DNA of 52,584 bases from JACRIK01 sp040753835 (lineage in GTDB: Bacteria > Planctomycetota > MHYJ01 > JACQXL01). The stretch covers positions 1 to 52,584 of the forward strand of contig JBFMDM010000004.1 of assembly GCA_040753835.1 (NCBI GenBank), written 5' to 3'. This document shows, in pieces, positions 1 to 8,529 of the stretch; position 1 is the first letter of the stretch; each line of letters starts with the position of its first letter. Position numbers and translations under genes: made by a program. The notes beneath the pieces are model-generated. The model was given only the letters and a program-made list of their open reading frames with translations, was not told the origin of the DNA and made no database searches.

Positions 1-1
1 C

Positions 2-1711
2 TTGAACCAGAAGGTGGACAAATCGGAAAAATGGCTCATAAAGAAAGACAAGTCGCGTATACCGATACTCAAAAGCGCCGTCCCGCTTATGGTGGCCGGC
101 GAAGAAATGCTGTTGGAGGTATTTTTGGACATCACCGAACGCAAGAAAGCCGAAGATGCCCTGATAGAAAGCGAAGAGAAATACCGCACATTTGTCAGCA
201 AGGCAACCGACGGCATAACCATTGCCCAGGATGAAGTTGTTAAGTTTGCGAACCCAAGTTTCGCGCGGATGCTGGGTTATGAAGCAGAAAAGATGGAAGG
301 AATCCAGATGACCCGCCTGATACCCCAGGAACACCTGCCGATGATAATGGAACGATACAAAAAACGTCTGGCCGGCGAGAAACTTCCAGTCGTGTATGAA
401 ACCGAACTGTTGCATAAGAACGGCGGCAAGGTACCGGTTGAGGTGAGCGGAAACCTAATCCAATATGAAGGAAGGCCGGCGGATTTGGCGATAATACGCG
501 ACATCACCGAACGCAAGGAGATGCAGGAAATGCTGGCCGAGTCGGAGGAAAAATACCGCATTATGGTTGAGAATTCCAACGACTTAATCTGGACGCTTGA
601 TACGGAAGGCCGCCTGACCTTCGTTAATGAGGAGGCGCTGGAAATAGGCGGTTATCTGATGTCGGAGTTGGATAAAAAACATTTCGGCTTCGGCGTCCAT
701 CCGGATGATTTGGAGAATGTCAAGATGCATGTGGCCAAGACATTTAAAGGAGAGCCGCAAAGTTACGAGGCGCGGGTGTTTGACCGGCACGGCCGGATAA
801 TAGTCCTGCAGATTAACGCCGCGCCATTGTACCGGAATAAGCAGGTGGTAGGAACGGTCAGTTTCGGCCGCGACATCACCGAACACAAAAAGGCCGAAGA
901 GGCGCTGAAGGAAAGCGAGGAAAAGTTCAGGGGGCTGGCCGAGCAGTCCCCTAATATGATTTTCATCGACCAGAAAGGCCGTATTATTTATGCCAATAAA
1001 AAGTGCGAGGAGATAATGGGCTACCAGCGGAAGGACCTTTACTCCGAGAAATTTGACTTTCTGGACCTCATCGCACCCGAGTCAAAAAAACTGGTCAAAG
1101 ATAGTTTTAAGAAACATTCAAAAGGCAGGGATGTGCTATCTTATGAATATAATCTCCTGACGAGAAACAAGAAAGAACTGAATGCCATAATCACCACCAA
1201 ATTGATTGCCGTTAAGGGCGGGAAAGCCATTTTGGGTATAATAACAGATATCACCGAACAGGTCCGCACCAGAGAGCAAATCAAGGCCCAAGCCCTGGCT
1301 TTGGAGCAAAAGAACATTGCCTTAAAGGAACTCCTGGAGCAGATTACCAGGGAGAAAAAGGACATTACCGATAAGGTGCACCTGAACCTGGAAAAACTGG
1401 TCATACCCAAGATAAAACGGCTTAAAAGCAAATCCGAAGATGACCTTAAGGGGCAACTCGGTATTATTGAAAGCCATATTAAGAACATCGCGTCTGCATT
1501 CGGCCGGAGAATATCTTCAAGGCAATACGCCCTGTCCCCGCGGGAAATGGAAATCTGCGATATGATAAGAACCGGTCTCAAGAATAAGGCCATTGCCCGT
1601 GAATTGCGGCTCTCCCTGGAAACCGTGGAGACAATGCGGAAAAATATCAGGCGTAAACTGAAAATCCAGAATAAAGAGATAAACCTCAAAACCTACCTCC
1701 AGAACCTCTAA
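2..1711 (+). CDS. PAS-domain sensor / LuxR-type transcriptional regulator (5' partial)
   Basis: Signal-responsive regulator. The frame is open at the left window edge and its first ~50 residues are the tail of a PAS domain ending in LDITERKKAE, so the true start lies upstream. Three more PAS domains follow at about 56-175, 180-298 and 304-422, each ending in the PAC-type DITE hinge. A coiled coil (about 424-460) leads to a C-terminal LuxR/GerE helix-turn-helix at about 507-569 (LSPREMEICDMIRTG, then SLETVETMRKNIRRKL). No histidine kinase or ATPase domain is visible. I infer a one-component cytoplasmic sensor that couples ligand or redox sensing to DNA binding; the ligand cannot be read from the sequence. 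The domain assignments are firm and the role is inferred. Confidence 0.85.
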   Translation: MNQKVDKSEKWLIKKDKSRIPILKSAVPLMVAGEEMLLEVFLDITERKKAEDALIESEEKYRTFVSKATDGITIAQDEVVKFANPSFARMLGYEAEKMEGIQMTRLIPQEHLPMIMERYKKRLAGEKLPVVYETELLHKNGGKVPVEVSGNLIQYEGRPADLAIIRDITERKEMQEMLAESEEKYRIMVENSNDLIWTLDTEGRLTFVNEEALEIGGYLMSELDKKHFGFGVHPDDLENVKMHVAKTFKGEPQSYEARVFDRHGRIIVLQINAAPLYRNKQVVGTVSFGRDITEHKKAEEALKESEEKFRGLAEQSPNMIFIDQKGRIIYANKKCEEIMGYQRKDLYSEKFDFLDLIAPESKKLVKDSFKKHSKGRDVLSYEYNLLTRNKKELNAIITTKLIAVKGGKAILGIITDITEQVRTREQIKAQALALEQKNIALKELLEQITREKKDITDKVHLNLEKLVIPKIKRLKSKSEDDLKGQLGIIESHIKNIASAFGRRISSRQYALSPREMEICDMIRTGLKNKAIARELRLSLETVETMRKNIRRKLKIQNKEINLKTYLQNL

Positions 1712-2010
1712 AGTGGGTATGCCGAATACCCATTTCCACCCTGAATTTACCACCTTGACGGCTCACCGATAGTTGTATATATTACTTACAAAATAATGGT
1801 ATGCGGCTTGGCGGTCTCTCCCGGCCGGATGTGAAACAAGGGGGAGAGAAGCTGGCTTCTCCGGATTTTCAACTTGGGTTATGCAACAGCGAGGGGTCAT
1901 GTCTATCTCCCCCTTTATAAGCAAAAAAAGAGAAGGGGCGATTTCAGGGGTTTGCCGCAAAGAAATACGCATCAGAGCGGAAATCAAGCCCCTCTATCTT
2001 AAAGTAGCGT
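1712..2010. other. Intergenic stretch without a gene
   Basis: About 300 bases between the PAS-LuxR gene and the RsbW-like gene. A short inverted repeat around 1842-1861 (GAAGC/GCTTC core) could form a weak hairpin but has no T-run. No convincing reading frame, promoter or RNA gene was found. Confidence 0.4.
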
Positions 2011-2442
2011 ATGAATAGATTGGAGTTGAAATTCTCTACCTCGGCCGAAATAAGCCGGGCCGTATTCCAGATGCTCAACCGGTTGCTCAATGCGGTCCGG
2101 ATGAGCGAGGAATCCCGCAACCGGTTTATGCTGTGCGTAGGCGAGGCGATGGATAATGCGGTTATCCACGGCAACAGGTTCTCTCCGGATAAATTCATAG
2201 ACGTGGAATACATGGCCGAGCCGAAGAGGATAACCTTTATGGTAGCAGACCAGGGAAGCGGTTTTGATTACCAAAAACACCTGGCTGTTCCGCTTGACGA
2301 GTTCCAGGCGCCCAAACTCATAGACAAAACAATAAAATTCGGCTCGCCCGGCGGTCTAGGCCTGGCTCTCATCCGCAAATGCTGCGATGAAATAACCTTT
2401 ACCCCTCCGGGCAATAGGGTTGCCTTTATTAAATATTTATAA
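2011..2442 (+). CDS. RsbW/SpoIIAB-like ATP-binding anti-sigma factor
   Basis: HATPase_c_2 family protein of 143 residues, the usual size of RsbW-type serine kinases that phosphorylate STAS-domain antagonists and hold sigma factors. Visible motifs are the N box (CVGEAMDNAVIHGN, about 47-60), the G1 box DQGSGFD (about 86-92) and the G2 box GGLGLALIRK (about 118-127). All ATP-binding signatures are intact, so it is probably catalytically active. The ATG has only a weak ribosome-binding site. It is followed by a small Cys protein and a Ser/Thr kinase, and a STAS protein is encoded 6 kb downstream at 8530. Pairing with that STAS protein is speculation. Confidence 0.85.
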   Translation: MNRLELKFSTSAEISRAVFQMLNRLLNAVRMSEESRNRFMLCVGEAMDNAVIHGNRFSPDKFIDVEYMAEPKRITFMVADQGSGFDYQKHLAVPLDEFQAPKLIDKTIKFGSPGGLGLALIRKCCDEITFTPPGNRVAFIKYL

Positions 2443-2457
2443 AGGCAGGAAAGCAAT

Positions 2458-2721
2458 ATGGCATATTTAACAGCCAGCCGTGAAGGCAAACGGTTTTTGG
2501 GCAACCGGGACAAAAAAGAGATCCACGACCTGAAGAATGAGGACACAACCAAGAACGGCTGCCGGGTCAGCGAATTCATCAGGTCGGACAACGCGGTCGG
2601 GTTTATCATTGACACCATGGAACAGGCCTATAAAGAGGGCTATACTGCCTGCACCAAATGCATCGGCCATCCGCCGCTCCGGAGTTATGGAATAACGAAG
2701 GTCGGCCGGACGGAAAAATAA
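2458..2721 (+). CDS. Small Cys-containing protein, possible Ada-type zinc-binding fold
   Basis: 87 residues preceded by a good ribosome-binding site (AGGA 8 bases before the ATG), 15 bases after the RsbW-like gene, so probably co-transcribed with it. The C-terminal part reads GYTACTKCIG, resembling the 'AGYxPCxxC' end of small Ada-like zinc-binding modules. An upstream His (about residue 23) and Cys (about 34) could supply the remaining ligands, but the spacing is longer than usual. No membrane segment or signal peptide is seen. I do not recognise a precise family; zinc binding is inferred from the CxxC and its context. Confidence 0.5.
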   Translation: MAYLTASREGKRFLGNRDKKEIHDLKNEDTTKNGCRVSEFIRSDNAVGFIIDTMEQAYKEGYTACTKCIGHPPLRSYGITKVGRTEK

Positions 2722-2788
2722 AACTCGCAACGCCTCTCCAGGCAAATTGCTTATTAGCATTTCTACACCCCAAATATAAGGTTTTTAT

Positions 2789-2817
2789 TGACAGAATATC
2801 GCCCATTTGATTAACTA
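2789..2817 (+). promoter_or_regulatory. Candidate sigma70-type promoter of the kinase gene
   Basis: TTGACA, a 17-base spacer, then TTAACT, ending 20 bases before the ATG at 2838. The -35 is perfect and the -10 is weak. A GGAG ribosome-binding site lies at about 2823. Confidence 0.45.
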
Positions 2818-2837
2818 AAAAATGGAGTGGATACACT

Positions 2838-5435
2838 ATGAGTGAAAAACCGCAAGCGCCGCAGACCGCCGAAGGCCAGGTAGAAAAGATAGGCGACTTT
2901 GAGATATTCAAGGACCAGTTGCTGGGCAAAGGCGCTTGGGGCGAGGTCTACCGCGGCCGCCAGGCATCCCTAGAGCGGCCAGTCGCGGTCAAGATTCTCA
3001 AAAAAGAATTATCCTCGGACGAGGAATTTGTGCGCCGGTTTATGCGCGAGGCCAAGTGCATCGCCAAACTCATTGACGAGAATATCATCCAGGTCTACGG
3101 CGCCGGAGTGCACGAGGGCTCCTATTACTTTGCAATGGAGTTCGTCCAGGGTATGCCGCTCCAGAAATTCCTGGACCGGGGCCGGAAATTCTCAGCCGAC
3201 GAGATTATCTACATCGCTATGTGCGTGGCTAAGGCCCTTAAGGTCGCATGGGAAAGCCCGGAACAAATCGTCCACCGCGATATCAAACCATCCAACATAA
3301 TGATTTCATTCTCCAGTTCGCTTATTGCCACTCACAAAAAGCCCGAGACCAGCGACAGCATCGCCTTTGTGGACGTCAACATCAACGAGGCCAGGGTCAA
3401 GGTCATGGATTTCGGGCTGGCTAAGGTCGCCTCGACCTCGGCCGGCAAGGACGCGACTATGGTCGGAACCATCATCGGCACGCCCAAATATATCTCGCCC
3501 GAACAGGGACTGGGCAACCCGGCTGATATCCGCTCCGATATTTACTCGCTCGGCATCGTGATGTATGAACTGGCCACGGGCCGGATTCCCTTTACCAGCG
3601 ACAGCGCGGTGAGTTTAGTGCGTCATCATATCTACGATACTGCCCTGCCGCCCAGGCAGTTCAATCCGGACCTGCCTGAAGACCTGGAGACCGTCATCCT
3701 AAAGTGCATCCAGAAAGACCCGAACCACCGTTACGGCAATCCCGGCGAGATGCTGGAGGACCTGGAGGCATTGCGCCGGGCCACCAAGCCGCTATATGCG
3801 ACCCAGACCATGGCCAATATCGGTGCCACGATTCTGACCCGGCCCCAGGCCGCCCAGGGCAAAAAGACCGGCTTGATTATCGGCGCCGTAATCGCGGCGG
3901 TTATCGCGGCCGCAGTCGGCATATTCTTCGCCGCCCGGCCGCCCAAGGAAACCAAACCAGACCTGCCCACCATTACAATGCCGCCTGCGAATACGACCGC
4001 GGTGGAACAACCGGCCAGCGGCACTGATACCTCGTTGCCAGTTGTAGCCCAGCCGGTGACGCCGACCGAAGACCCGGCCCAGAAACTCAGCCAACTCTGC
4101 TCTATGATTGAGCAATATATCAACCATGGCACCACAGCCAGCTTGGACGAAGCCGGCCAACTCCTGGTCAGGGCCAAGGCCATAGACAGCAGTAACGAGC
4201 AGGTGGTCCAGTTGGATTTGATGTGGCAGAAGAAGAAGGAAGAAATCCTCAAAGAGGAGGACCGCAAGAAACGGGAAGAGAATTACCAGAAATACATCGG
4301 AATGGGTAAGGAGGCCAAGGCCAAGAAGGACTGGAAATCCGCCCTGCAGTCGTTCTCGGACGCCCAGGCCATCAACAGCACCGTCTCGGTCAGCGAAGAG
4401 ATAGAAGCCGTCAATAACAACATCAAAAAGATGGATGAATACGATGCCTTGCTAGAACGGGCGCATAAATGCGAGGATGCCAATAAATACGAGGAGGCCA
4501 TCAAGGAATACAGGCAGATGATGGAACTCTTCCCCAAGGTCAAGAATTTATACCAGCGGGAGCCGGCTCATCCGCGTGAACATCTCCAAAAATGCGAAGA
4601 GCGGATGAAAAGCACTGATTTCCTAAAACTCCTCACACAGGGCGAGGAACTGTTCAAGGAAAAGAAATACACCTCGGCCGAAAAGGTCTTTAAGCAGGCG
4701 CGCGAGGTCAAGCCCACCGAACAGGTCATTGCCGACAAACTCACCGAGATTAAGCGGGCTATTCCCAATAATATGACCTTTGTGGAAGAAGGAACCTTTA
4801 TGATGGGCGAAAAAGGCAAGACCGAAAAGGAGACGCTCGTCCAGTCATTCTTCATTGATATCTATGAGGTTACCAACAAGGAATACAAGGCATTCTACGA
4901 TGCGGTCAAGTCCGGAGACCATACAAAATGCCACAAGGACGAGGAGCCGAAAAAGAAGCACCTGCCCGAGGCGCGCAGGCATATGCCCGAATTCTGGAAG
5001 GACGGTAACTACGGCAATGCCGAAGCCGACCTGCCGGTTGTGGGCATTGACTGGTATGACGCCTATGCCTATGCGAACTGGTCCGGCAAGCGCTTACCCA
5101 CCTCGGCCGAATGGGAAAAGGCCGCGCGCGGCGCGGACGGACGCATCTATCCGGGCGGCTGGAAGGAACGAGGCGAAATCAAGGCCAATGTCCGCGGATT
5201 AGGGCCTGCCGCCCTGACCACGGTCGGATTCTTCGTGCCTGACCAAAGCCCGTACGGCTGTTATGATATGACCGGCAACGTCTCGGAATGGACGGCCGAT
5301 GCCGGAAAGATTGGATTTATCGTCCGGGGCGGCAACTGGGTCTCATCGCCTGTGCCGGCCTATAAGAGCGACGATTCCCTGTGGCACACCCGGGTTAACT
5401 ACCTCGGATTAAGATGTGCCAAAACCGTGAAATGA
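2838..5435 (+). CDS. Ser/Thr protein kinase with TM helix, coiled/TPR-like region and FGE-sulfatase domain
   Basis: 865-residue Hanks-type kinase. Kinase domain about 15-320 with P-loop GKGAWGEVYRG, VAVKILK, catalytic loop HRDIKPSN, DFGLAK and SPEQ. A transmembrane helix lies at about 344-366, followed by a Pro/Thr linker, helical TPR/coiled-coil sequence (about 410-635), and a C-terminal formylglycine-generating-enzyme-like domain (about 643-865: MTFVEEGTFMMG, LPTSAEWEKAARG, TGNVSEWT, RGGNW, LGLRCA). This architecture is common in Planctomycetota. Two oddities: about 25 extra residues sit between HRDIKPSN and the DFG motif, and the FGE domain lacks the paired catalytic cysteines of true FGEs, so it is probably a binding/sensing module outside the membrane. 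Substrates are unknown. Confidence 0.9.
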   Translation: MSEKPQAPQTAEGQVEKIGDFEIFKDQLLGKGAWGEVYRGRQASLERPVAVKILKKELSSDEEFVRRFMREAKCIAKLIDENIIQVYGAGVHEGSYYFAMEFVQGMPLQKFLDRGRKFSADEIIYIAMCVAKALKVAWESPEQIVHRDIKPSNIMISFSSSLIATHKKPETSDSIAFVDVNINEARVKVMDFGLAKVASTSAGKDATMVGTIIGTPKYISPEQGLGNPADIRSDIYSLGIVMYELATGRIPFTSDSAVSLVRHHIYDTALPPRQFNPDLPEDLETVILKCIQKDPNHRYGNPGEMLEDLEALRRATKPLYATQTMANIGATILTRPQAAQGKKTGLIIGAVIAAVIAAAVGIFFAARPPKETKPDLPTITMPPANTTAVEQPASGTDTSLPVVAQPVTPTEDPAQKLSQLCSMIEQYINHGTTASLDEAGQLLVRAKAIDSSNEQVVQLDLMWQKKKEEILKEEDRKKREENYQKYIGMGKEAKAKKDWKSALQSFSDAQAINSTVSVSEEIEAVNNNIKKMDEYDALLERAHKCEDANKYEEAIKEYRQMMELFPKVKNLYQREPAHPREHLQKCEERMKSTDFLKLLTQGEELFKEKKYTSAEKVFKQAREVKPTEQVIADKLTEIKRAIPNNMTFVEEGTFMMGEKGKTEKETLVQSFFIDIYEVTNKEYKAFYDAVKSGDHTKCHKDEEPKKKHLPEARRHMPEFWKDGNYGNAEADLPVVGIDWYDAYAYANWSGKRLPTSAEWEKAARGADGRIYPGGWKERGEIKANVRGLGPAALTTVGFFVPDQSPYGCYDMTGNVSEWTADAGKIGFIVRGGNWVSSPVPAYKSDDSLWHTRVNYLGLRCAKTVK

Positions 5436-5462
5436 GATTGCCGGGTATTTCCGGCAATCTCA
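5433..5462 (+). terminator. Hairpin at end of kinase gene
   Basis: A perfect 12-bp stem (TGAGATTGCCGG paired with its complement, 6-base loop) that begins on the kinase stop codon itself. No T-run follows, so termination is likely but may be factor-assisted. It is followed by a CCTGAGCG..GCGAAGG repeat (about 5464-5479). Confidence 0.55.
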
Positions 5463-5566
5463 CCCTGAGCGTAGCGAAGGGTCTCGTTGGTAATTGAGTT
5501 CTGCCCCGAATAATTACATTCGTGGCATTCGTCATATTCGTCTTATTAATGTTAAGGAGTTTTATT

Positions 5567-6532
5567 ATGAAAAAGACCGTTATTATCTGTTCCGTAATTC
5601 TGTTATTGGCAACCCTGGTTAATGTGGCAATAGCTCAGGATCTGCCCGCGCCTGCGCCGACTCCGCCACAGCCGGCTTCGCCGGCTCCGGCTGTTACGCC
5701 GCCGGCTCCGGTAACCCCAACGCCTCCGGCCCCGGTAACCCCGACCCCGCCGGCTCCGATAACCCCAACGCCGCCCGCGCCACCCAAACCGGTTACGCCT
5801 GAAGAAAAACCCCTGCCTGCAAACGGCATCACGGAAAAGGAAATCACCGACCTCATAACAAAACTATCATCAGATGACCTGATGGTGATGAATGCAGCCC
5901 GGGATGAACTCAAGGAAATCGGCCGTCCGGCCGTGCCGCCACTGATTAAAGCGTTGGCCACTGCCAAGCCGGATGTGCGCTATCTTATCTGCGAGATTCT
6001 GGGCGAAATCCGTGACCCCGGCTCGGTGGAAACACTGGTCAAACTACTGGATGATAAGGACGAGCACGCGGCCAGCGTCGCCTCAGCCGCGGCCCGGGCC
6101 CTGCGCTATTGCGCCGACCTTTCGGTCATCCCGCATCTGATGAGGGTGGTTACCTCAACTGATGTTGACCTGCGGTATGAAGCGGTCAAGACCCTGGGCG
6201 TCTTAAGGGCATACCAGGCGCTTCCCGTGGTGCGCCGGATGGTTACGGACACAGCCAAGACCTCGCTGGAATACTATGTCAAAGCCGCGGCGGTCCAGAC
6301 GCTGGGCAAACTAAAGGACCGCGCTTCAGCCCGTCAACTCATCGGGCTTTTGGACAATACGGACATTGAACCGGCCACGGACGAGCCCTTTGTCAAGTAT
6401 ATCATCAAGGCGCTGGAGCAAATCACCGGCTTCCAGGCCGGCGCCTTCTCCCGTATGGACGACAAGAAAAAAGACGCGGTCGTCAAGAAATGGAAGGAAT
6501 GGTGGGAGAAAAACAGCAAGGACTATGAATAG
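5567..6532 (+). CDS. Exported HEAT-repeat protein with Pro-rich linker
   Basis: 321 residues starting at 5567, chosen over an in-frame GTG 45 bases upstream because AAGGAG lies 8 bases before it and a signal peptide begins exactly there (MKKTVIICSVILLLATLVNVAIA, cleavage near AIA-Q). A Pro/Ala/Thr-rich linker (about 24-80) is built from tandem repeats. Residues about 85-300 are HEAT-type helical repeats (VPPLIKAL, LVKLLDD, IPHLMRVV, AARALRY). HEAT domains bind proteins or act as scaffolds; no catalytic residues are seen. Secretion to the periplasm or cell surface is well supported, and the partner is unknown. It follows the kinase gene after a terminator-like hairpin. Confidence 0.8.
   Translation: MKKTVIICSVILLLATLVNVAIAQDLPAPAPTPPQPASPAPAVTPPAPVTPTPPAPVTPTPPAPITPTPPAPPKPVTPEEKPLPANGITEKEITDLITKLSSDDLMVMNAARDELKEIGRPAVPPLIKALATAKPDVRYLICEILGEIRDPGSVETLVKLLDDKDEHAASVASAAARALRYCADLSVIPHLMRVVTSTDVDLRYEAVKTLGVLRAYQALPVVRRMVTDTAKTSLEYYVKAAAVQTLGKLKDRASARQLIGLLDNTDIEPATDEPFVKYIIKALEQITGFQAGAFSRMDDKKKDAVVKKWKEWWEKNSKDYE
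5702..5773 (+). repeat. Three tandem 24-bp coding repeats (Pro-rich linker)
   Basis: Three adjacent near-identical 24-bp units (5702-5725, 5726-5749, 5750-5773), each encoding PAP(V/I)TPTP, inside the linker of the HEAT-repeat protein. Such in-frame units can vary in copy number by slippage. Confidence 0.8.
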
Positions 6533-6574
6533 CAATGAGTCCCGAGAGGGACCAGTAAGGCATGTCAAAAACCG

Positions 6575-7012
6575 ATGAAAGGCAAGTTATTCGTCTTTTT
6601 AGTTCTGGTATTCCTGACCGCCTGCAGCAGCGCCATTGAAAAGCGGCAAGCCATCAAAAACTGCGATTTTACCATCAGCACAATCCGGCTTGAAAGTTTG
6701 GGGCTAACTTCGTTAACGCTAAGATTGGATGTGGATGTATACAACCCGAATGAAATAAACCTTATCATTGATAAACTGGAAGTGGACATCTGGATAAATG
6801 ACCGCTACGTGGGCAGAAGCATCAACCGACTCCAGCGGACGATTAACCCCGGCGAATCCAAAAACGTGCCGCTACACTTGCACCTAAAATACGCCGGCGC
6901 GTATAAAACCTTCAAGGACTATCAAGACGGGAAAAAGTTAACCTATAAATTCAAAGGCAAGATTTATTTTAACACGGTTATATGCAACGTGGAATTCCCG
7001 TTTGAAAAGTAA
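6575..7012 (+). CDS. LEA type-2/WHy-domain lipoprotein
   Basis: 145 residues. The N-terminal signal ends in a lipobox (FLTAC, Cys17), predicting a lipid-anchored envelope protein. Residues about 28-140 match the LEA14/WHy beta-sandwich: alternating strands, a DVDVYNPNEINLIIDKLEVDIWIND core, then NPGESKNVPL. This fold is seen in bacterial stress-related lipoproteins; the biochemical role is unknown. It sits 42 bases after the HEAT-repeat gene, and a hairpin follows its stop. Confidence 0.8.
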   Translation: MKGKLFVFLVLVFLTACSSAIEKRQAIKNCDFTISTIRLESLGLTSLTLRLDVDVYNPNEINLIIDKLEVDIWINDRYVGRSINRLQRTINPGESKNVPLHLHLKYAGAYKTFKDYQDGKKLTYKFKGKIYFNTVICNVEFPFEK

Positions 7013-7014
7013 TT

Positions 7015-7038
7015 GGGCCGGGAAATAATCACCGGCCC
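7015..7038. terminator. Hairpin between convergent genes
   Basis: GGGCCGG and CCGGCCC form a 7-bp GC-rich stem with a 10-base loop, 3 bases after the LEA lipoprotein stop and before the convergent acyl-CoA dehydrogenase. Only a short TT follows. Confidence 0.5.
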
Positions 7039-7101
7039 TTGCGCTCATCCAATTAAAATCAACGCCAAAATTATTCTATACCTACGCCCCATTTGCCCAT
7101 G

Positions 7102-8289
7102 CTACTTTTTTCCCAATACAGCGCTTGATATAATCACCTTTTGTATATTGGATGTTCCTTCCACAATCTGGAAGGACTTGGCGTCCCGGAACATACGCTC
7201 CACCGGGTATTCGGAGGAGAATCCATAAGAGCCGAAAATCTTGACGGCCAGGCCCGTGGCCTTGACCGCGGTCTCGGCCGCAAAGTACTTGGCGGTTGAG
7301 ACCTCCAGCGAATTGCGCACGCCCTTATCCCGCAGGTACGCGGCCTTGTGCACCAACAGCCGGGCGGCCTGGATTTCTATGAACATCTCGGCTATCTGGT
7401 CCTGGACCATCTCAAACTCGGCGATTTTCTTGCCGAACTGCTCGCGCTCGCCGGCGTATTTGATGGCTGCGTCCAGCGCGCCCTGGGCCACGCCCACGGC
7501 CCGGCAGGCGCAACTTAACCGCGTGTTGTCCAGCATGCCCATGCATATCTTGAAACCGTCACCGGGTTTTCCCAATAGCGCGCTCTTGGGAATCTTGGCG
7601 TCCTCAAAGATTATCTCGCCGGTCGGCGCGCAGTGCAACCCCAACTTGGTCTCTATGGCACGGGTCGTTATGCCCTTGATATTCTTTCCCGATTGGGTCG
7701 GGACTCCGCTGTCGCTGCGTAGTTCCACCACAAAGGCGGACATCCCCTTATGCTTCTGCGCCGGGTCAGTATAGGCATAGACAATCCCGACGTCCGCCAC
7801 GTGGGCATTGGATATCCAGGTTTTGGTGCCGTTCAGGAGATAATGGTCGCCCTTGTCCACGGCCAGTGATTTCATTGAGGCGACATCAGAACCGGAATTC
7901 GGCTCGGTAATGGCAAAACAGCCCATCCATTCGCCGGACACGAGTTTGGCGAGGTATTTCTTCTTATGCTCGTCCGTGCCCCATTTGAGGATGACCGTGC
8001 CAGGCCCTATGGTCTGCATATTAAAAGGCAGTCCGTAAGAGGCGCTGACCCGGGCAATCTCCTCGCACATCACCACGGTATCCAGCATACCGCTCTGGCT
8101 TCCTGTGCCGCCGAATTCTTCTGGGACTATGCCGGCAAAGAAACCCAGTTCGCCCATCTTGCGCACGATTTCCGGGCGGAACTTGTGCTCCTTTTCGTCC
8201 TTTTCCATAGTGGGCAGGATTTCCTTCTGGGCAAAATCCCGCGCGGTCTTCTGCATCATCAGTTGGTCCTCGGTCAGTTCAAAGTCCAT
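7102..8289 (-). CDS. Acyl-CoA dehydrogenase
   Basis: FAD flavoenzyme catalysing alpha,beta-dehydrogenation of acyl-CoA thioesters, passing electrons to ETF. 395 residues, the family norm. Start set at 8289 (MDFELTEDQ) because GGAG lies 6 bases upstream and the alignment with family N-termini begins there; 13 in-frame codons further upstream are excluded. Visible motifs: CFAITEPNSGSDVASM (FAD/substrate loop), W-x-SNAHVAD, and the C-terminal YPVERMFRDAKSFQIVEGTSNIQ, whose Glu in VEGT is the catalytic base in this family. Substrate chain length cannot be read. It stands alone, convergent with the lipoprotein gene. Confidence 0.93.
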   Translation of the reverse strand: MDFELTEDQLMMQKTARDFAQKEILPTMEKDEKEHKFRPEIVRKMGELGFFAGIVPEEFGGTGSQSGMLDTVVMCEEIARVSASYGLPFNMQTIGPGTVILKWGTDEHKKKYLAKLVSGEWMGCFAITEPNSGSDVASMKSLAVDKGDHYLLNGTKTWISNAHVADVGIVYAYTDPAQKHKGMSAFVVELRSDSGVPTQSGKNIKGITTRAIETKLGLHCAPTGEIIFEDAKIPKSALLGKPGDGFKICMGMLDNTRLSCACRAVGVAQGALDAAIKYAGEREQFGKKIAEFEMVQDQIAEMFIEIQAARLLVHKAAYLRDKGVRNSLEVSTAKYFAAETAVKATGLAVKIFGSYGFSSEYPVERMFRDAKSFQIVEGTSNIQKVIISSAVLGKK

Positions 8290-8308
8290 ACAACACTCCA
8301 TTTCTTTG

Positions 8309-8384
8309 TAAGCGGATTCATCGGACACAGCGGATTAAACCGGTAATCAAATCTGCTAAATCCGTAAAATCCGCTTAATCTGTT
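8309..8384. repeat. Palindromic microrepeat upstream of acyl-CoA dehydrogenase (9-base units)
   Basis: The right arm is four tandem 9-base units of consensus AAATCCGCT (8349-8384). The left arm carries the inverse (TAAGCGGATT at 8309-8318 pairs with 8368-8377). It belongs to the same unit family as the repeat at 44219. Confidence 0.7.
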
Positions 8385-8452
8385 TACTCAATTAAAACTA
8401 TAACACCTCTTTATGAATAACCCAAGAAAATAGGGACTTTTTAGTAAAACTA

Positions 8453-8481
8453 TTGACTTTTAAGAGGCGTTTTAATATAAT
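8453..8481 (+). promoter_or_regulatory. Strong sigma70-type promoter for the STAS gene
   Basis: TTGACT, exactly 17 bases, TATAAT, located 48 bases before the ATG at 8530. This is the best -10/-35 pair in the window. Transcription would start near 8488. Confidence 0.75.
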
Positions 8482-8529
8482 TGTTTATCTGAAGTTGTCT
8501 TAAATCTCCTGAGTTGCCGTATCCAATCT

